From an uncultured cyanobacterium (lineage in GTDB: Bacteria > Cyanobacteriota > Cyanobacteriia > PCC-6307 > Cyanobiaceae), in the NCBI GenBank assembly GCA_903917565.1, contig CAIXBB010000045.1, forward strand, positions 114,810 through 178,809: a DNA stretch of 64,000 bases, in the 5' to 3' direction. Below, one piece after another: positions 11,386 to 20,117 of the stretch (position 1 is its first letter; each line of letters starts with the position of its first letter). Both the position numbers and the translations under genes were made by a program. Below the pieces are notes generated by a model. That model was not told the origin of the DNA. It searched no databases and saw only the letters and a program-made list of their open reading frames with translations.

Positions 11386-11426
11386 ACTCCCGCGAGGGAG
11401 TCCCGTCCCGCTCTCCCGCAAGGGAG
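11386..11426 (+). promoter_or_regulatory. Tandem GNRA-loop hairpins in the rplK leader
   Basis: Two near-identical units sit 22-62 bases before the rplK ATG. The first is a 6-bp stem (11386-11391 with 11396-11401) closed by a GCGA loop. The second is a 5-bp stem (11413-11417 with 11422-11426) closed by a GCAA loop. Each is followed by a similar pyrimidine-rich spacer (TCCCGTCCC / TTCCGTCCC). The repeat and the matching GNRA loops suggest a selected RNA structure in the L11-L1 leader. Confidence 0.55.
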
Positions 11427-11447
11427 TTCCGTCCCCCAGCCCAGCCG

Positions 11448-11873
11448 ATGGCCAAGAAAGTCGTAGCTGTGATCAAGCTGGCCCTCCAGGCCGGCAAAGC
11501 GAACCCCGCACCACCGGTGGGCCCTGCCCTCGGTCAGCACGGGGTCAACATCATGGCGTTCTGCAAGGAGTACAACGCCCGCACCCAGGAGAAAGCCGGG
11601 TACGTGATCCCGGTGGAGATCTCGGTCTTCGAAGACCGCAGCTTCACCTTCATCACCAAGACCCCGCCCGCCTCGGTGCTCATCTCCAAGGCCGCCGGCA
11701 TCGACAAGGGTGCCGCCACGTCCGCCAAGGGAGCGGTGGGTGCCATCAGCCGCGCCCAGCTCGAGGAGATCGCCAAGACCAAACTCCCCGACCTCAACTG
11801 CACCAGCGTCGAGTCGGCCATGCGCATCATCGAAGGCACCGCCCGCAACATGGGCGTTGCCGTCAGCGACTGA
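11448..11873 (+). CDS. rplK: 50S ribosomal protein L11
   Basis: A 141-residue protein of exactly the family length. It starts [20 protein letters not shown] and contains the conserved [15 protein letters not shown] loop that interacts with 23S rRNA and release/elongation factors, plus the C-terminal rRNA-binding domain ending in a GTARNMG motif. The ATG at 11448 is fixed by family alignment. It is followed 76 bases later by rplA. Confidence 0.99.
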   Translation: MAKKVVAVIKLALQAGKANPAPPVGPALGQHGVNIMAFCKEYNARTQEKAGYVIPVEISVFEDRSFTFITKTPPASVLISKAAGIDKGAATSAKGAVGAISRAQLEEIAKTKLPDLNCTSVESAMRIIEGTARNMGVAVSD

Positions 11874-11949
11874 ACCTTCCCGGGCGTCGTCCCTTTCCAT
11901 TCACCTATCAGGGGGAGACCGTCCACGGTCGTCCGCACCCCTTTCTGCC

Positions 11950-12657
11950 ATGACGAAAATCTCCAAACGCTTCACTGCCCTCGCCGCCAAGGTCGAGGAC
12001 CGCGCCTATGAACCGCTCGAGGCCATCGAGCTGGTCAAGGACACTGCCACGGCCCGCTTCGACGAGACGATCGAAGCCCATGTGCGCCTCGGCATCGATC
12101 CCAAGTACACCGACCAGCAACTGCGCACCACCGTGGCGCTGCCCAACGGCACCGGTCAGTCCATTCGCATCGCGGTGATCGCCCGGGGTGAGAAGGTGGC
12201 CGAAGCCAAGGCCGCCGGTGCCGATCTGGCCGGAGACGATGAGCTGGTGGATCAGATCGCTGGTGGTGCCATCGACTTCGATCTGCTGATCGCCACCCCC
12301 GACATGATGCCCAAGGTGGCCAAGCTGGGCCGGGTGCTCGGACCCCGCGGCCTGATGCCGAACCCCAAGGCCGGCACCGTCACCACCGATCTGGCTGGCG
12401 CCATCAACGAGTTCAAGGCGGGCAAGCTGGAGTTCCGGGCCGACCGGGCCGGGATCGTGCACGTGCGCTTCGGCAAGGCCAGCTTCCCCACCGCCAAGCT
12501 GCTGGAGAACCTCAAGGCCCTGCAGGAAACCATCGACCGCAACAAGCCAAGCGGAGCCAAGGGCCGCTACTGGAGAAGCCTTTACCTCGCTTCCACCATG
12601 GGCCCGTCGGTCCAGGTCGATTTCGTCGCTCTCCAGGACATCAAGCAGGACAGCTGA
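11950..12657 (+). CDS. rplA: 50S ribosomal protein L1
   Basis: A 235-residue ribosomal stalk-base protein. It shows [19 protein letters not shown], the L1 signature, and the C-terminal TMGPSVQVD motif. L1 also acts as a translational repressor of its own operon in many bacteria. The ATG at 11950 gives the standard N-terminus (MTKISKRF). The downstream gene begins only 9 bases after its stop. Confidence 0.99.
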   Translation: MTKISKRFTALAAKVEDRAYEPLEAIELVKDTATARFDETIEAHVRLGIDPKYTDQQLRTTVALPNGTGQSIRIAVIARGEKVAEAKAAGADLAGDDELVDQIAGGAIDFDLLIATPDMMPKVAKLGRVLGPRGLMPNPKAGTVTTDLAGAINEFKAGKLEFRADRAGIVHVRFGKASFPTAKLLENLKALQETIDRNKPSGAKGRYWRSLYLASTMGPSVQVDFVALQDIKQDS

Positions 12658-12666
12658 GCTCCAGCC

Positions 12667-13326
12667 GTGCCTGCGTCGGCCTGGTTGCGGATCGGTGGCA
12701 GGGTGGCGATTCCGCTCACCCTGCTGGCCCTCGGGTGGGCCCTGTTCACCAGGGCCGGCGCCGGGTCCATGGCCTCCGTGCCGCCGCCGCCGACCGGATC
12801 ACCACCGTCCCGCGGCGGTCCGGTCACCTTCGTCGGTGATTCGCTCACGGCCCAGGGCGACTGGCAGGCCGCATTCCCCGATCGTGTGATCCACAACCAG
12901 GGAGTGAGCGGCGACACCAGCTTTCAGCTGATGGCCCGTCTGCCGGCGATCCGCCGGACGGGCGCCAGCACCTACCTGGTGATGGTGGGGATCAATGACA
13001 TCGTCTGGGGCTACGACCCCAGCCGGATTGCCGGCCGGATTCAGTGGCTGCGCACGGGCCTGCAGCTTGGCACCGGGGCGCGGGTGATCGTCCAGTCCAC
13101 CATCCCCTGCGCCCGGTTCCGCTGTGGCCCCGAGGGCGTTCGCCGGGTGGCGGAACTCAACCAGTTGCTGGAGCAGCGGATTCCCCCTCAGGACTATGTC
13201 GATCTGACCCCGGTGATGGCCGACACCGATGGGCTGAAGCGCGCCTACACGGTGGATGGCGTGCATCTCAACGCCGCCGGTTACGCCCGTTGGCAGGCCC
13301 GACTGAGGGAGCTGGGCCTGCCGTGA
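12667..13326 (+). CDS. SGNH/GDSL-type esterase or lipase with N-terminal membrane anchor
   Basis: A 219-residue SGNH hydrolase. Block I is VGDSLTAQGDW (nucleophile Ser), a central block is MVGINDIVWG (Asn) and the C-terminal block is DGVHLNAAGY (catalytic Asp and His). Residues 5-30 form a hydrophobic signal or anchor segment followed by a Pro-rich linker, so the enzyme is probably exported. It starts with GTG 9 bases after rplA and lies before rplJ, so it is embedded in a ribosomal protein operon. Arylesterase/TesA-like enzymes are the closest recognisable class; the substrate is unknown. Confidence 0.9.
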   Translation: MPASAWLRIGGRVAIPLTLLALGWALFTRAGAGSMASVPPPPTGSPPSRGGPVTFVGDSLTAQGDWQAAFPDRVIHNQGVSGDTSFQLMARLPAIRRTGASTYLVMVGINDIVWGYDPSRIAGRIQWLRTGLQLGTGARVIVQSTIPCARFRCGPEGVRRVAELNQLLEQRIPPQDYVDLTPVMADTDGLKRAYTVDGVHLNAAGYARWQARLRELGLP

Positions 13327-13373
13327 TGTAAGTTGAAAATCTGGATTCGTCCAGAAGGGCTCGCGCCCCACCC

Positions 13374-13440
13374 AAGACAGCAGGTCGTCAGGGTCGTCGA
13401 TTTCGGTCGAACCTTCTCTTGCGTAAGTCCTGCCGAGGTT
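13374..13440 (+). promoter_or_regulatory. L10-leader-like element upstream of rplJ
   Basis: AAGACAGCAGGT at 13374-13385 and GTCCTGCCGAGGTT at 13427-13440 match, from memory, the conserved halves of the ribosomal protein L10 leader. In that element GCAGG pairs with CCTGC and the flanking internal loop is the binding site for L10-(L12)4. It sits about 145 bases before rplJ. A short T-run (13451-13456) follows and could be part of an attenuation switch. Expected role: autogenous control of rplJ-rplL. Confidence 0.72.
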
Positions 13441-13586
13441 CACGCGATTGGTTTTTGCCTGTGCTGGGTCCTCCACCGGAGTCCCTCAGATCGGAGCGGA
13501 GCGATGAGCGGCCTCGAAGCCTCCCTTCCGGGGGGGGCCGTCCGGGCCGCGTTCCCTGCTTGTTCCCCCGATCCGATCCACCTCCT

Positions 13587-14114
13587 ATGGGCCGCACGCT
13601 GGAGAACAAGCAACAGATCGTCGAAGAGCTCAAAGGGCTCCTCGGTGAAGCCGAAATGGCGCTGGTCCTCGATTTCAAGGGCCTGACCATCAAGGAGATG
13701 ACTGATCTGCGGACCCGTCTGCAGGCCAGCCACGGTGTGTGCAAGGTGACCAAAAACACCTTGATGCGCCGTGCCATTGATGGTGACAGCGCCTGGTCGG
13801 ATCTCGATTCCCTGCTCACCGGCACCAACGCCTTCGTCCTGATCAAGGGCGACGTCGGCGGTGCGGTGAAGGCCCTGCAGTCCTTCCAGAAGGACACCAA
13901 GAAGTCGGATGTGAAGGGAGGCCTTTTCGAAGGCAAGCTCCTTTCCCCCTCCGACGTCCAGGCCATCGGGGATCTGCCCTCCAAGGAGGTGCTCATGGCC
14001 CAGATCGCCGGTGCGATCAATGGCCTGGCCACCAAGCTGGCTGTGGGCATCAACGAGGTTCCGTCCGGTCTCGCCAGGGCACTCAAACAGCACGCCGAAT
14101 CCGGCGAAGGTTGA
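13587..14114 (+). CDS. rplJ: 50S ribosomal protein L10
   Basis: A 175-residue stalk base protein that binds L7/L12 dimers through its C-terminal helix. It starts [16 protein letters not shown] and carries the conserved segments LVLDFKGLT and [12 protein letters not shown]. The ATG at 13587 matches family N-termini; the frame is open further upstream only through the leader. It is followed 62 bases later by rplL. Confidence 0.99.
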   Translation: MGRTLENKQQIVEELKGLLGEAEMALVLDFKGLTIKEMTDLRTRLQASHGVCKVTKNTLMRRAIDGDSAWSDLDSLLTGTNAFVLIKGDVGGAVKALQSFQKDTKKSDVKGGLFEGKLLSPSDVQAIGDLPSKEVLMAQIAGAINGLATKLAVGINEVPSGLARALKQHAESGEG

Positions 14115-14176
14115 GTTTGCTTCTCCCGAACCCCTGGGCTCCACCGATCCTCCCGTTCTGTTGCTGATTCCCCCCC

Positions 14177-14563
14177 ATGTCCGCTACCACCGACCAGATT
14201 CTCGAACAACTGAAAACCCTCTCCCTGCTTGAGGCCTCCGAGCTCGTCAAGCAGATCGAAGAGGCCTTCGGCGTGTCCGCCGCCGCTTCGGCTGGCGTCG
14301 TCATGGCCGCCGCTGCCCCTGGCGCGGCCGCCGAGGCTGTTGAGGAGCAGACCGAGTTCGACGTCATCCTCGATGGCTTCGATCCGGCCGCCAAGATCAA
14401 GGTGCTCAAGGCCGTCCGCGAGGCCACTGGCCTCGGTCTGGGCGAAGCCAAGGCCCTTGTGGAAGCCGCTCCCAAGGCCGTCAAGGAAGGCATCTCCAAG
14501 AACGATGCCGAGGCTCTCAAGAAGAGCATCGAAGAAGTGGGTGGCAAGGTCTCCATCAAGTGA
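14177..14563 (+). CDS. rplL: 50S ribosomal protein L7/L12
   Basis: A 128-residue acidic stalk protein. The N-terminal dimerisation domain ([22 protein letters not shown]) is followed by an Ala-rich hinge and the C-terminal factor-binding domain with [24 protein letters not shown]. Length is standard. It is the last gene of the block, closed by a strong terminator. Confidence 0.99.
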   Translation: MSATTDQILEQLKTLSLLEASELVKQIEEAFGVSAAASAGVVMAAAAPGAAAEAVEEQTEFDVILDGFDPAAKIKVLKAVREATGLGLGEAKALVEAAPKAVKEGISKNDAEALKKSIEEVGGKVSIK

Positions 14564-14612
14564 CCGGCCGAAGCCGGTGCCTGCGGGCCCGGCTCCACCC
14601 CTCCCTTCTGCC

Positions 14613-14637
14613 GCCGGTCCTTCGGGGCCGGCTTTTT
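14613..14637 (+). terminator. Rho-independent terminator after rplL
   Basis: An 8-bp stem (14613-14620 with 14625-14632, one G-U pair) closed by a TTCG tetraloop and followed immediately by five T residues. It lies 50 bases after the rplL stop and ends the ribosomal protein operon. Confidence 0.92.
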
Positions 14638-14692
14638 CATGGGGCGGGCCTGCCACGGCTGGGCGCGCTCTGGGGCAGGGAGAACAACCCAT

Positions 14693-14722
14693 AAAAAAGA
14701 GCCCCGCCGAAGGCAGGGCTCT
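14693..14722 (-). terminator. Rho-independent terminator for the minus-strand DUF3747 gene
   Basis: On the minus strand, AGAGCCC (14722-14716) pairs with GGGCTCT (14704-14698) around an inner GCC/GGC pair and a TTC loop. A run of T residues follows (14698-14693). It faces the rplL terminator, so the two form a double barrier between convergent units. Confidence 0.85.
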
Positions 14723-14897
14723 GGAGATGGAACGATTCCGGGAGTCTGTCCTCGTTTCGACCCTGGAAGAGCGTCCTTCACTCCTCACAAGATCAGAATA
14801 AGTCTGAGGGGAGGCAGGACAAGGCTGAGCAGTCCGGTGATTCAACTGGCCACAAGGGCCGATGCCAAACGGTTCAAGCCGAGGCCCTCGCGAGGGG

Positions 14898-15656
14898 TCA
14901 GCGCCCTCCTCCGTTGGCCTCGGTGTAAGGAATCACCTGGAGGGCGATCGCCCCACTGGAGCGCCCCGAGCGCATGCTGTCGTCGCCCTGGTCCACCATC
15001 GGATCGGCGGAGGCAACGCCAGGGAGTTGGGCGATGCCGGGCCCCAGGGGACGTCGGAAGGGCTGGCCACCACCGTCACCGCCACCGGCCTGGGCGACCA
15101 GCTGCTCCAGCGGGGTCGGAGTGGCGAAATACAGGTGCGATAAAACGCGGTTCGCGTAGGTGCGCCGTTTGAGATCCCAGCCGGGTTCGAGCTTGAGGGC
15201 CACGAAGCCGTCGCGCTCGCGCAGGGGCACCTCCGCTCTTCCCACCACCAGGACGGCGGAACTTCTGGGGGAGACGGCCTGCAGCTCCAGGCGGGATCCC
15301 ACCTGTTGCACCTGCAGGCGGTAGGTGGTGCCCATGTCCTGGTTGGCGACCCGCAGGGAATAGCCGTTGCTGTCGAGGTAGCGGTTGCAGATGCCGGTGT
15401 AGTCGAACCGGTTGAGGGTTGGATCCACCAGCCCGTCCGGTCGGGCCTGCCAGCAGGAGGGCTGGGCGGCCAGCTGCTCCAGCACCAGGAGGGTCCAGTC
15501 GTTGTCGCCCACCGGCCTGGCCAGCACTGCGAAACGCTCGGCGTTCACATCGGTGCTCTGGAACAGTTCGGCAGCCTTGGCCAGCCTTGGCTGGACCATC
15601 GGCAGGCCTGCTCCGGCCAGGGCAAGGCCCGCCAGGGCCAGGTAGGTTCGCTGCAT
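14898..15656 (-). CDS. Secreted DUF3747 family protein
   Basis: A 252-residue cyanobacterial protein with a signal peptide ([17 protein letters not shown], cleavage near AKA-AELF at 28-31). The body carries the typical DUF3747 features: FAVLARPVG, the Cys-containing segment SCWQ, and [20 protein letters not shown]. The start at 15656 is chosen because a strong GGAGGTG ribosome-binding site lies just upstream; the frame extends 17 residues further without support. The C-terminal 60 residues are Gly-rich and probably disordered. Function unknown; homologues are reported as cell-surface or S-layer-like. Confidence 0.85.
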   Translation of the reverse strand: MQRTYLALAGLALAGAGLPMVQPRLAKAAELFQSTDVNAERFAVLARPVGDNDWTLLVLEQLAAQPSCWQARPDGLVDPTLNRFDYTGICNRYLDSNGYSLRVANQDMGTTYRLQVQQVGSRLELQAVSPRSSAVLVVGRAEVPLRERDGFVALKLEPGWDLKRRTYANRVLSHLYFATPTPLEQLVAQAGGGDGGGQPFRRPLGPGIAQLPGVASADPMVDQGDDSMRSGRSSGAIALQVIPYTEANGGGR

Positions 15657-15729
15657 GGGAACACCTCCAGGGCCCGGGCGTTCTCCGGGAGAGAGGATTT
15701 CATTCAAGCGATGTTGTCAAGGGGGCTCC

Positions 15730-16506
15730 ATGGGTGATCGTCCGGTGCGCGTTGTGGCTGCCGCCTGCGACGGCGCCTGCAGCGGCAACCCCGGCCCGGG
15801 GGGCTGGGGCGCGCTGCTGCGCTTTGAGGACGGATCGAGGCGCGAGCTGGGCGGGGCGTCACCGGCCACCACCAACAACCGGATGGAGCTCACGGCGGCC
15901 CTGGCGGTGCTGGAGGCCCTGCAGGACCTGCCGCGCCATCCCGACCTGGTGCTGCGGACGGACAGCCGCTACCTGATCGACGGTCTGGAGAAGTGGATGG
16001 CCGGCTGGAAGCGCAAGGGATGGCGCACCGCTTCCGGTGGGGCCGTGCTCAACCGTGACCTCTGGGAGTCGCTGGATGCCGCCAGGCTGCCGGGGCTGGC
16101 CCTGCGTCACGTGCGCGGCCACAGCGGGGATCCGGACAACGACCGCTGTGATGCCATCGCTGTCGCCTATTCCCGCGGCCAGGCCCCGTCCCTGGCCGTC
16201 GAATGTCCGCCCTCCATCGCGCCCCCGGCTGAGGCGGTCGCTGGGGCGGCAGCCGTTCCCGAAGGCGAGGATCGGGCCCCCCGGGCGCTGCAGGAGCTGC
16301 TCTCCCGCATGGAACTGGCCGATCGGCTCGCCGCCGGTGGCTACAGCCTGAGGGCCGTGGAGCTTGCCAGGCTGCTGGAGGTGCCGACCGCCACCCTGGA
16401 GGGGAAAGGGGATCCATGGCTCTGGCGCGACTGGCTCGTGAGACCCCTGGGCAATGGGTGCTGGCGCCTGGAGCGCGGCGCGGGAGGATTGGCCAGGCCG
16501 CAGTGA
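15730..16506 (+). CDS. rnhA: Ribonuclease HI with C-terminal extension
   Basis: A 258-residue enzyme that degrades RNA in RNA-DNA hybrids. The four catalytic acidic residues are visible in [15 protein letters not shown] (Asp), NRMELTA (Glu), TDSRYL (Asp) and NDRCDAIA (Asp), and fill the first 150 residues, the normal RNase HI length. Residues about 185-258 form an extra domain ([20 protein letters not shown] and on to DWLVRPLG) that looks like a small helical or winged-helix module. It is followed after 10 bases by pyrD. Confidence 0.95.
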   Translation: MGDRPVRVVAAACDGACSGNPGPGGWGALLRFEDGSRRELGGASPATTNNRMELTAALAVLEALQDLPRHPDLVLRTDSRYLIDGLEKWMAGWKRKGWRTASGGAVLNRDLWESLDAARLPGLALRHVRGHSGDPDNDRCDAIAVAYSRGQAPSLAVECPPSIAPPAEAVAGAAAVPEGEDRAPRALQELLSRMELADRLAAGGYSLRAVELARLLEVPTATLEGKGDPWLWRDWLVRPLGNGCWRLERGAGGLARPQ

Positions 16507-16516
16507 GGAGACAGGG

Positions 16517-17704
16517 ATGCCGCAGGAGCAATCGACCGGCGGCGGCCAGGTGGGAACCGGCGCCCTCTATGCCCGTTTCGTCGAGCCCCTGCTGCGTCGT
16601 GATGACGGTGCTGATGCCGAACAGCTGAGTCGCCTGACCCTTCTGGCCCTGGGCCAGGCGTCCCTGCGCCGCCGCTGGCCCCTGGTGAGCGGCAGCCTGG
16701 CGGGGCTGGGGGCGGAGCTGCAGCGGCGGGATTCTCGCCTGGAGCAGACGCTGTTCGGCTGTCGCTTTGCCAATCCGGTGGGGCTGGCCGCGGGCTTCGA
16801 CAAGAACGGCGTGGCTGCCGCGATCTGGCATCTGTTCGGTTTCGGCTTCGCCGAGCTGGGCACCATCACCTGGCAGCCCCAGCAGGGCAATCCACGGCCG
16901 AGGTTGTTCCGGCTGGCCGAGGAGCGGGCAGCCCTCAACCGCATGGGCTTCAACAACGATGGGGCCAGGGGCGTGCGCCGGACCCTGGAACGCCAGTGCC
17001 TGCCACCGCCTGGGCAACGCCCCGCGGTGCTCGGCATCAATCTCGGCAAATCGAAGACGGTGTCGCTGGAGATGGCCCCTGACGATTACGCCGCCTCCCT
17101 GGAGCTGCTGGCCCCCGTGGCCGACTACGCGGTGGTCAATGTCAGCTCACCCAACACCCCTGGCTTGAGGGACCTCCAGGAAGAGGCCCAGCTGCGGCGG
17201 CTGGTGGAGCGTCTCCGTCGCCTGCCGGCCTGTCCTCCCCTGCTGGTGAAGATCGCTCCCGACCTTGAAGATGACGCCATCGATACTATTGCGCGAATGG
17301 CCTACGAAGAAGGCCTCGCTGGTGTGATCGCAGTGAACACTTCCGTCCACCGGCTCGGACTGGAAGGACGTCGCCTGGAGGCCACGGGTCAGACCCTCGC
17401 CGAGGAAGCAGGAGGCCTGAGCGGCCGGCCCCTGCGGCGCCGGGCTGTGGAGGTGCTGAGGCGCCTGCGGGCCACAGCAGGACCCGCCCTGCCGCTGATC
17501 GGTGTGGGTGGCATCGACTCAGCCGAAACCGCCTGGGAGCGGATCAGTGCAGGTGCTTCACTGATCCAGATCTACACCGGTTGGATTTACGAAGGCCCCG
17601 CACTTGTGCCATCGATTCTGGAGGGATTGACACGCCAGCTCGATCGCCATGGATGCCGGACGCTTTCTGAAGTTGTGGGTTCAGGGATGCCTTGGCGCCC
17701 ATAA
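16517..17704 (+). CDS. pyrD: Dihydroorotate dehydrogenase (quinone), class 2
   Basis: A 395-residue FMN enzyme of pyrimidine synthesis that passes electrons to the quinone pool. Class 2 features are the N-terminal helical extension, AAGFDKNG, the signature [10 protein letters not shown], the [15 protein letters not shown] loop with the catalytic Ser, and [15 protein letters not shown]. The ATG at 16517 has an AGGAGA-type ribosome-binding site just upstream. It lies 10 bases after rnhA, so the two are probably co-transcribed. Confidence 0.97.
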   Translation: MPQEQSTGGGQVGTGALYARFVEPLLRRDDGADAEQLSRLTLLALGQASLRRRWPLVSGSLAGLGAELQRRDSRLEQTLFGCRFANPVGLAAGFDKNGVAAAIWHLFGFGFAELGTITWQPQQGNPRPRLFRLAEERAALNRMGFNNDGARGVRRTLERQCLPPPGQRPAVLGINLGKSKTVSLEMAPDDYAASLELLAPVADYAVVNVSSPNTPGLRDLQEEAQLRRLVERLRRLPACPPLLVKIAPDLEDDAIDTIARMAYEEGLAGVIAVNTSVHRLGLEGRRLEATGQTLAEEAGGLSGRPLRRRAVEVLRRLRATAGPALPLIGVGGIDSAETAWERISAGASLIQIYTGWIYEGPALVPSILEGLTRQLDRHGCRTLSEVVGSGMPWRP

Positions 17705-17737
17705 CTCGGTAACTTTTGCAGGCATCGGATCGGAGTC

Positions 17738-18640
17738 TTGGTTTTTTCTGGTCTGATCGGCTTGAAGGACGATCTTGAGGACCGTCTGCGACCGATCCGA
17801 GCGCAGATTTTTCCGCGCCAATTGCTTCTGGAGCTGCAGGACAACGCTTTGAAGGGCCAGCTGCTCAGGGGGGCCGGCCCGGAGCCCGTGAGCATTGATC
17901 TGCCGTTGCCTCCCCTCACCTGTCTCGATGGCCAGCCGCTGGAGAAGGAGCCCCTCGGGGATCTGATCGGCGATCTTCTGGTGCGCGACGGTCTGTTGGA
18001 TGCGGTCGTCCTGGCGTCGCTTCCGGAGGGAGCGGTGGAGTGGCGCGTCGTCGACTGGCCCTCGGCGGCCATTCCCGACGACCCCATCGAAGCCTTGCGG
18101 ACGATCGACCCGACCCTCGGTTTCGCGGTTCCCCTGGCCGAGGCGACCATCGATCTGCGACCGCTGCCTGGCGCCACCCCCCGGATGTTGCTGGCGGTGG
18201 CGCCCAGGAAGCTGGTGGAGGACTGGATCGACGTCTTCAACCTGGCCGGCGCCCAGCTCGAGCGGCTGGCGCCAGCCCAGTCCTGCCGGCTGGCGGCAGT
18301 GAACGCCTTGCTGGAGCTGGCCCCCGGCGACGAACTCACCCTGCTGATCCATCCGCTGCCGGTTGGGGCCAGGCTGCTTCTGCTGCGTCGTGCCGAGCCG
18401 GTCTTCGACTGGCCCTTGCCCCAGGAGGATGACGACCTTGTCCGCGAAGTGAATCGCTGCGTGGCTTTCTACCGTCGCCGGGACCCTTCGGTACGCCGCC
18501 TTCGGCTGTTGCTCAGCGCGCCGCTTGCCAGCCAGGACATCCTCCAGGATGCGTTGGGGGTGCGGGCCGAAATCCTCACGGCTGAGCCCTTCGGGTCCCT
18601 GGTCCTGCAGGGTCTTGCCATGGCGGAGCCGGCCCGATGA
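17738..18640 (+). CDS. pilM: Type IV pilus assembly protein PilM-like
   Basis: A 300-residue actin/FtsA-fold cytoplasmic protein that anchors the PilN-PilO inner-membrane complex. Sequence similarity is diffuse, but the size, the ELQDNALKGQLL and VNALLELAPGDELTLLIH strands, and the position directly upstream of pilN-pilO-pilQ identify it. It is shorter than E. coli or Thermus PilM (about 350-375). It begins with GTG at 17738. The last four bases overlap the pilN start (ATGA). Confidence 0.82.
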   Translation: MVFSGLIGLKDDLEDRLRPIRAQIFPRQLLLELQDNALKGQLLRGAGPEPVSIDLPLPPLTCLDGQPLEKEPLGDLIGDLLVRDGLLDAVVLASLPEGAVEWRVVDWPSAAIPDDPIEALRTIDPTLGFAVPLAEATIDLRPLPGATPRMLLAVAPRKLVEDWIDVFNLAGAQLERLAPAQSCRLAAVNALLELAPGDELTLLIHPLPVGARLLLLRRAEPVFDWPLPQEDDDLVREVNRCVAFYRRRDPSVRRLRLLLSAPLASQDILQDALGVRAEILTAEPFGSLVLQGLAMAEPAR

Positions 18641-19347
18641 CGGCACCCATCCTCGATCTGCTGCGGGAGAGGCGCAAGGAGCTCGGACAGGAGAGCCTGG
18701 TCACGGCGTTGGTCGATCGGCGGCCCCTGCTGCTGCGGAGTGCCCTGATCGGAGTGGTCGCCCTTGGGGCGGCCGTCGGCGGCACGGCCCTGGTGTTCTT
18801 CCGTTACCAGTACGTCAAGTTCCAGACCGCCCAGCTCACCCGCTTCGAAGCCGAGTCAACCCAGATGCAGGCCGAGATGGCGGCCAGCAGGGCAAAGCTC
18901 AATCAGCTCACGGCCACCAACCGCAGCCTCACCGAAGGCCTCACCACCCTGCGCACCTCTTCGGCCCTCCTGGCCGAACTTCAGCTGCGCACCCCCGAAC
19001 GCATTCAGCTCCAGAGCGCGGCAGTCCAGGGCCAGAACCTGGTTCTCAAGGGGCAGGCCCTGGATCCCGAGGCCTTTGCCCGCATCAATGTGCTGCAGCT
19101 GGAGCTGTCCCGTTCCCCGCTGCTGAAGCCCAAGGGGGTCACGCTCGTCAAGCTGGAGCGGATCCCCGCTGCCGCCGCCGTCCCAGGAAAGACCGGGCAG
19201 ATGGCCCCCGCCGCGGTTCGCTTCGAATTGTCCGGACCCTTCGCCACCCTGCCGCCTGCTCGACAGCTGGTCGTCATGCAGCAGCTTGGATCGGAGGGCA
19301 TGGTGCGCCGGCTTCAACTTCTGCAGGCAGAGGGCCTCATCCCATGA
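18637..19347 (+). CDS. pilN: Type IV pilus assembly protein PilN-like
   Basis: A 236-residue bitopic inner-membrane protein: a short cytoplasmic N-terminus (1-28) that should contact PilM, one membrane span (about 30-54), a coiled-coil stretch (60-105) and a periplasmic ferredoxin-like domain. It overlaps pilM by 4 bases and pilO by 4 bases, which supports a PilM-N-O complex made in fixed stoichiometry. Confidence 0.85.
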   Translation: MTAPILDLLRERRKELGQESLVTALVDRRPLLLRSALIGVVALGAAVGGTALVFFRYQYVKFQTAQLTRFEAESTQMQAEMAASRAKLNQLTATNRSLTEGLTTLRTSSALLAELQLRTPERIQLQSAAVQGQNLVLKGQALDPEAFARINVLQLELSRSPLLKPKGVTLVKLERIPAAAAVPGKTGQMAPAAVRFELSGPFATLPPARQLVVMQQLGSEGMVRRLQLLQAEGLIP

Positions 19348-20111
19348 CGAATCTTCAGCAAGGGGCCTCCAGGCTCCCTGTCTCCAGCCTGCGACTGATC
19401 TGGCTGATCCTGCCGGCGGCCGTGCTCGGTGGGCTGGGTCTGCTGGTGGCCCTTGCCGGCCTGTTGCCGCTGTGGGCGACGCTGCAGCGGGACAGCCAGC
19501 GTCTCCAGGAACTGGAGCAACTGCGTGACCAGGTGGCATTGATGCAAAGGCAGCTGGTGGCCACCCGCGAGAAAACCGAGGCCGCCATGGCCAGCAAGGC
19601 CAAGATCGAGCGGCTGATCACCGGTAACGGCGACCTCTCCACCTTTCTGGCCATGCTCGACCGGGAGGCCGGGGCCTCGGCCGTGGAGCTGACGCTGTTC
19701 GAGCCCACCCAGGCGGCCGCCGCCCCTGGGACACCACCTGGCGCGGCAGCAGCGCCGCCACCAGGCGCCCCCATGGCCCCAGGTGCACCAGCTGCCCCAC
19801 CGGCCGATCCCCTGGCTCTGCAGGGTCTCACCCAACGCACCCTGCTGTTGTCAGCCCGGGGTTCGTTCCCCTCGCTGCTGTCCTTTCTGCGTCGCCTCGA
19901 AGCCCTCAACGTGCTGGTTGTGCAGAGCGACCTCAACCTCACGCTCGCCGATACGGGACCCACGGAGGTCATCCAGCCCAAACCCCGCACCGATGAGGTG
20001 CTGATGAAGCTCACCCTGGGCCTCTACAGCCGCTCCCAGGCCCCAACGGCGCCCCCTGCCGCAGGTGGTGCTGCCGCTGCACCAACAGCAACCCCTGCAG
20101 CTCCCAGGTAA
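19344..20111 (+). CDS. pilO: Type IV pilus assembly protein PilO-like
   Basis: A 255-residue bitopic protein: a membrane span at about 17-43, a coiled coil (45-90), then a periplasmic domain interrupted by a Pro/Ala/Gly-rich loop around 128-160 and closed by a Pro/Ala-rich tail. The ATG at 19344 overlaps the pilN stop in an ATGA arrangement. It partners PilN in the inner-membrane platform. No separate pilP gene is present before the secretin, as is usual in cyanobacteria. Confidence 0.84.
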   Translation: MTNLQQGASRLPVSSLRLIWLILPAAVLGGLGLLVALAGLLPLWATLQRDSQRLQELEQLRDQVALMQRQLVATREKTEAAMASKAKIERLITGNGDLSTFLAMLDREAGASAVELTLFEPTQAAAAPGTPPGAAAAPPPGAPMAPGAPAAPPADPLALQGLTQRTLLLSARGSFPSLLSFLRRLEALNVLVVQSDLNLTLADTGPTEVIQPKPRTDEVLMKLTLGLYSRSQAPTAPPAAGGAAAAPTATPAAPR

Positions 20112-20117
20112 CTGACC

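Noticed and set aside
13341..13354. Hairpin with TTCG loop after the SGNH hydrolase gene
   Set aside because: The stem is only 5 bp with no T-tract, so it is too weak to call a terminator.
13388..14845. 485-residue minus-strand open frame
   Set aside because: It is antisense to rplJ and rplL, with Ser/Arg/Gly-rich composition typical of a shadow.
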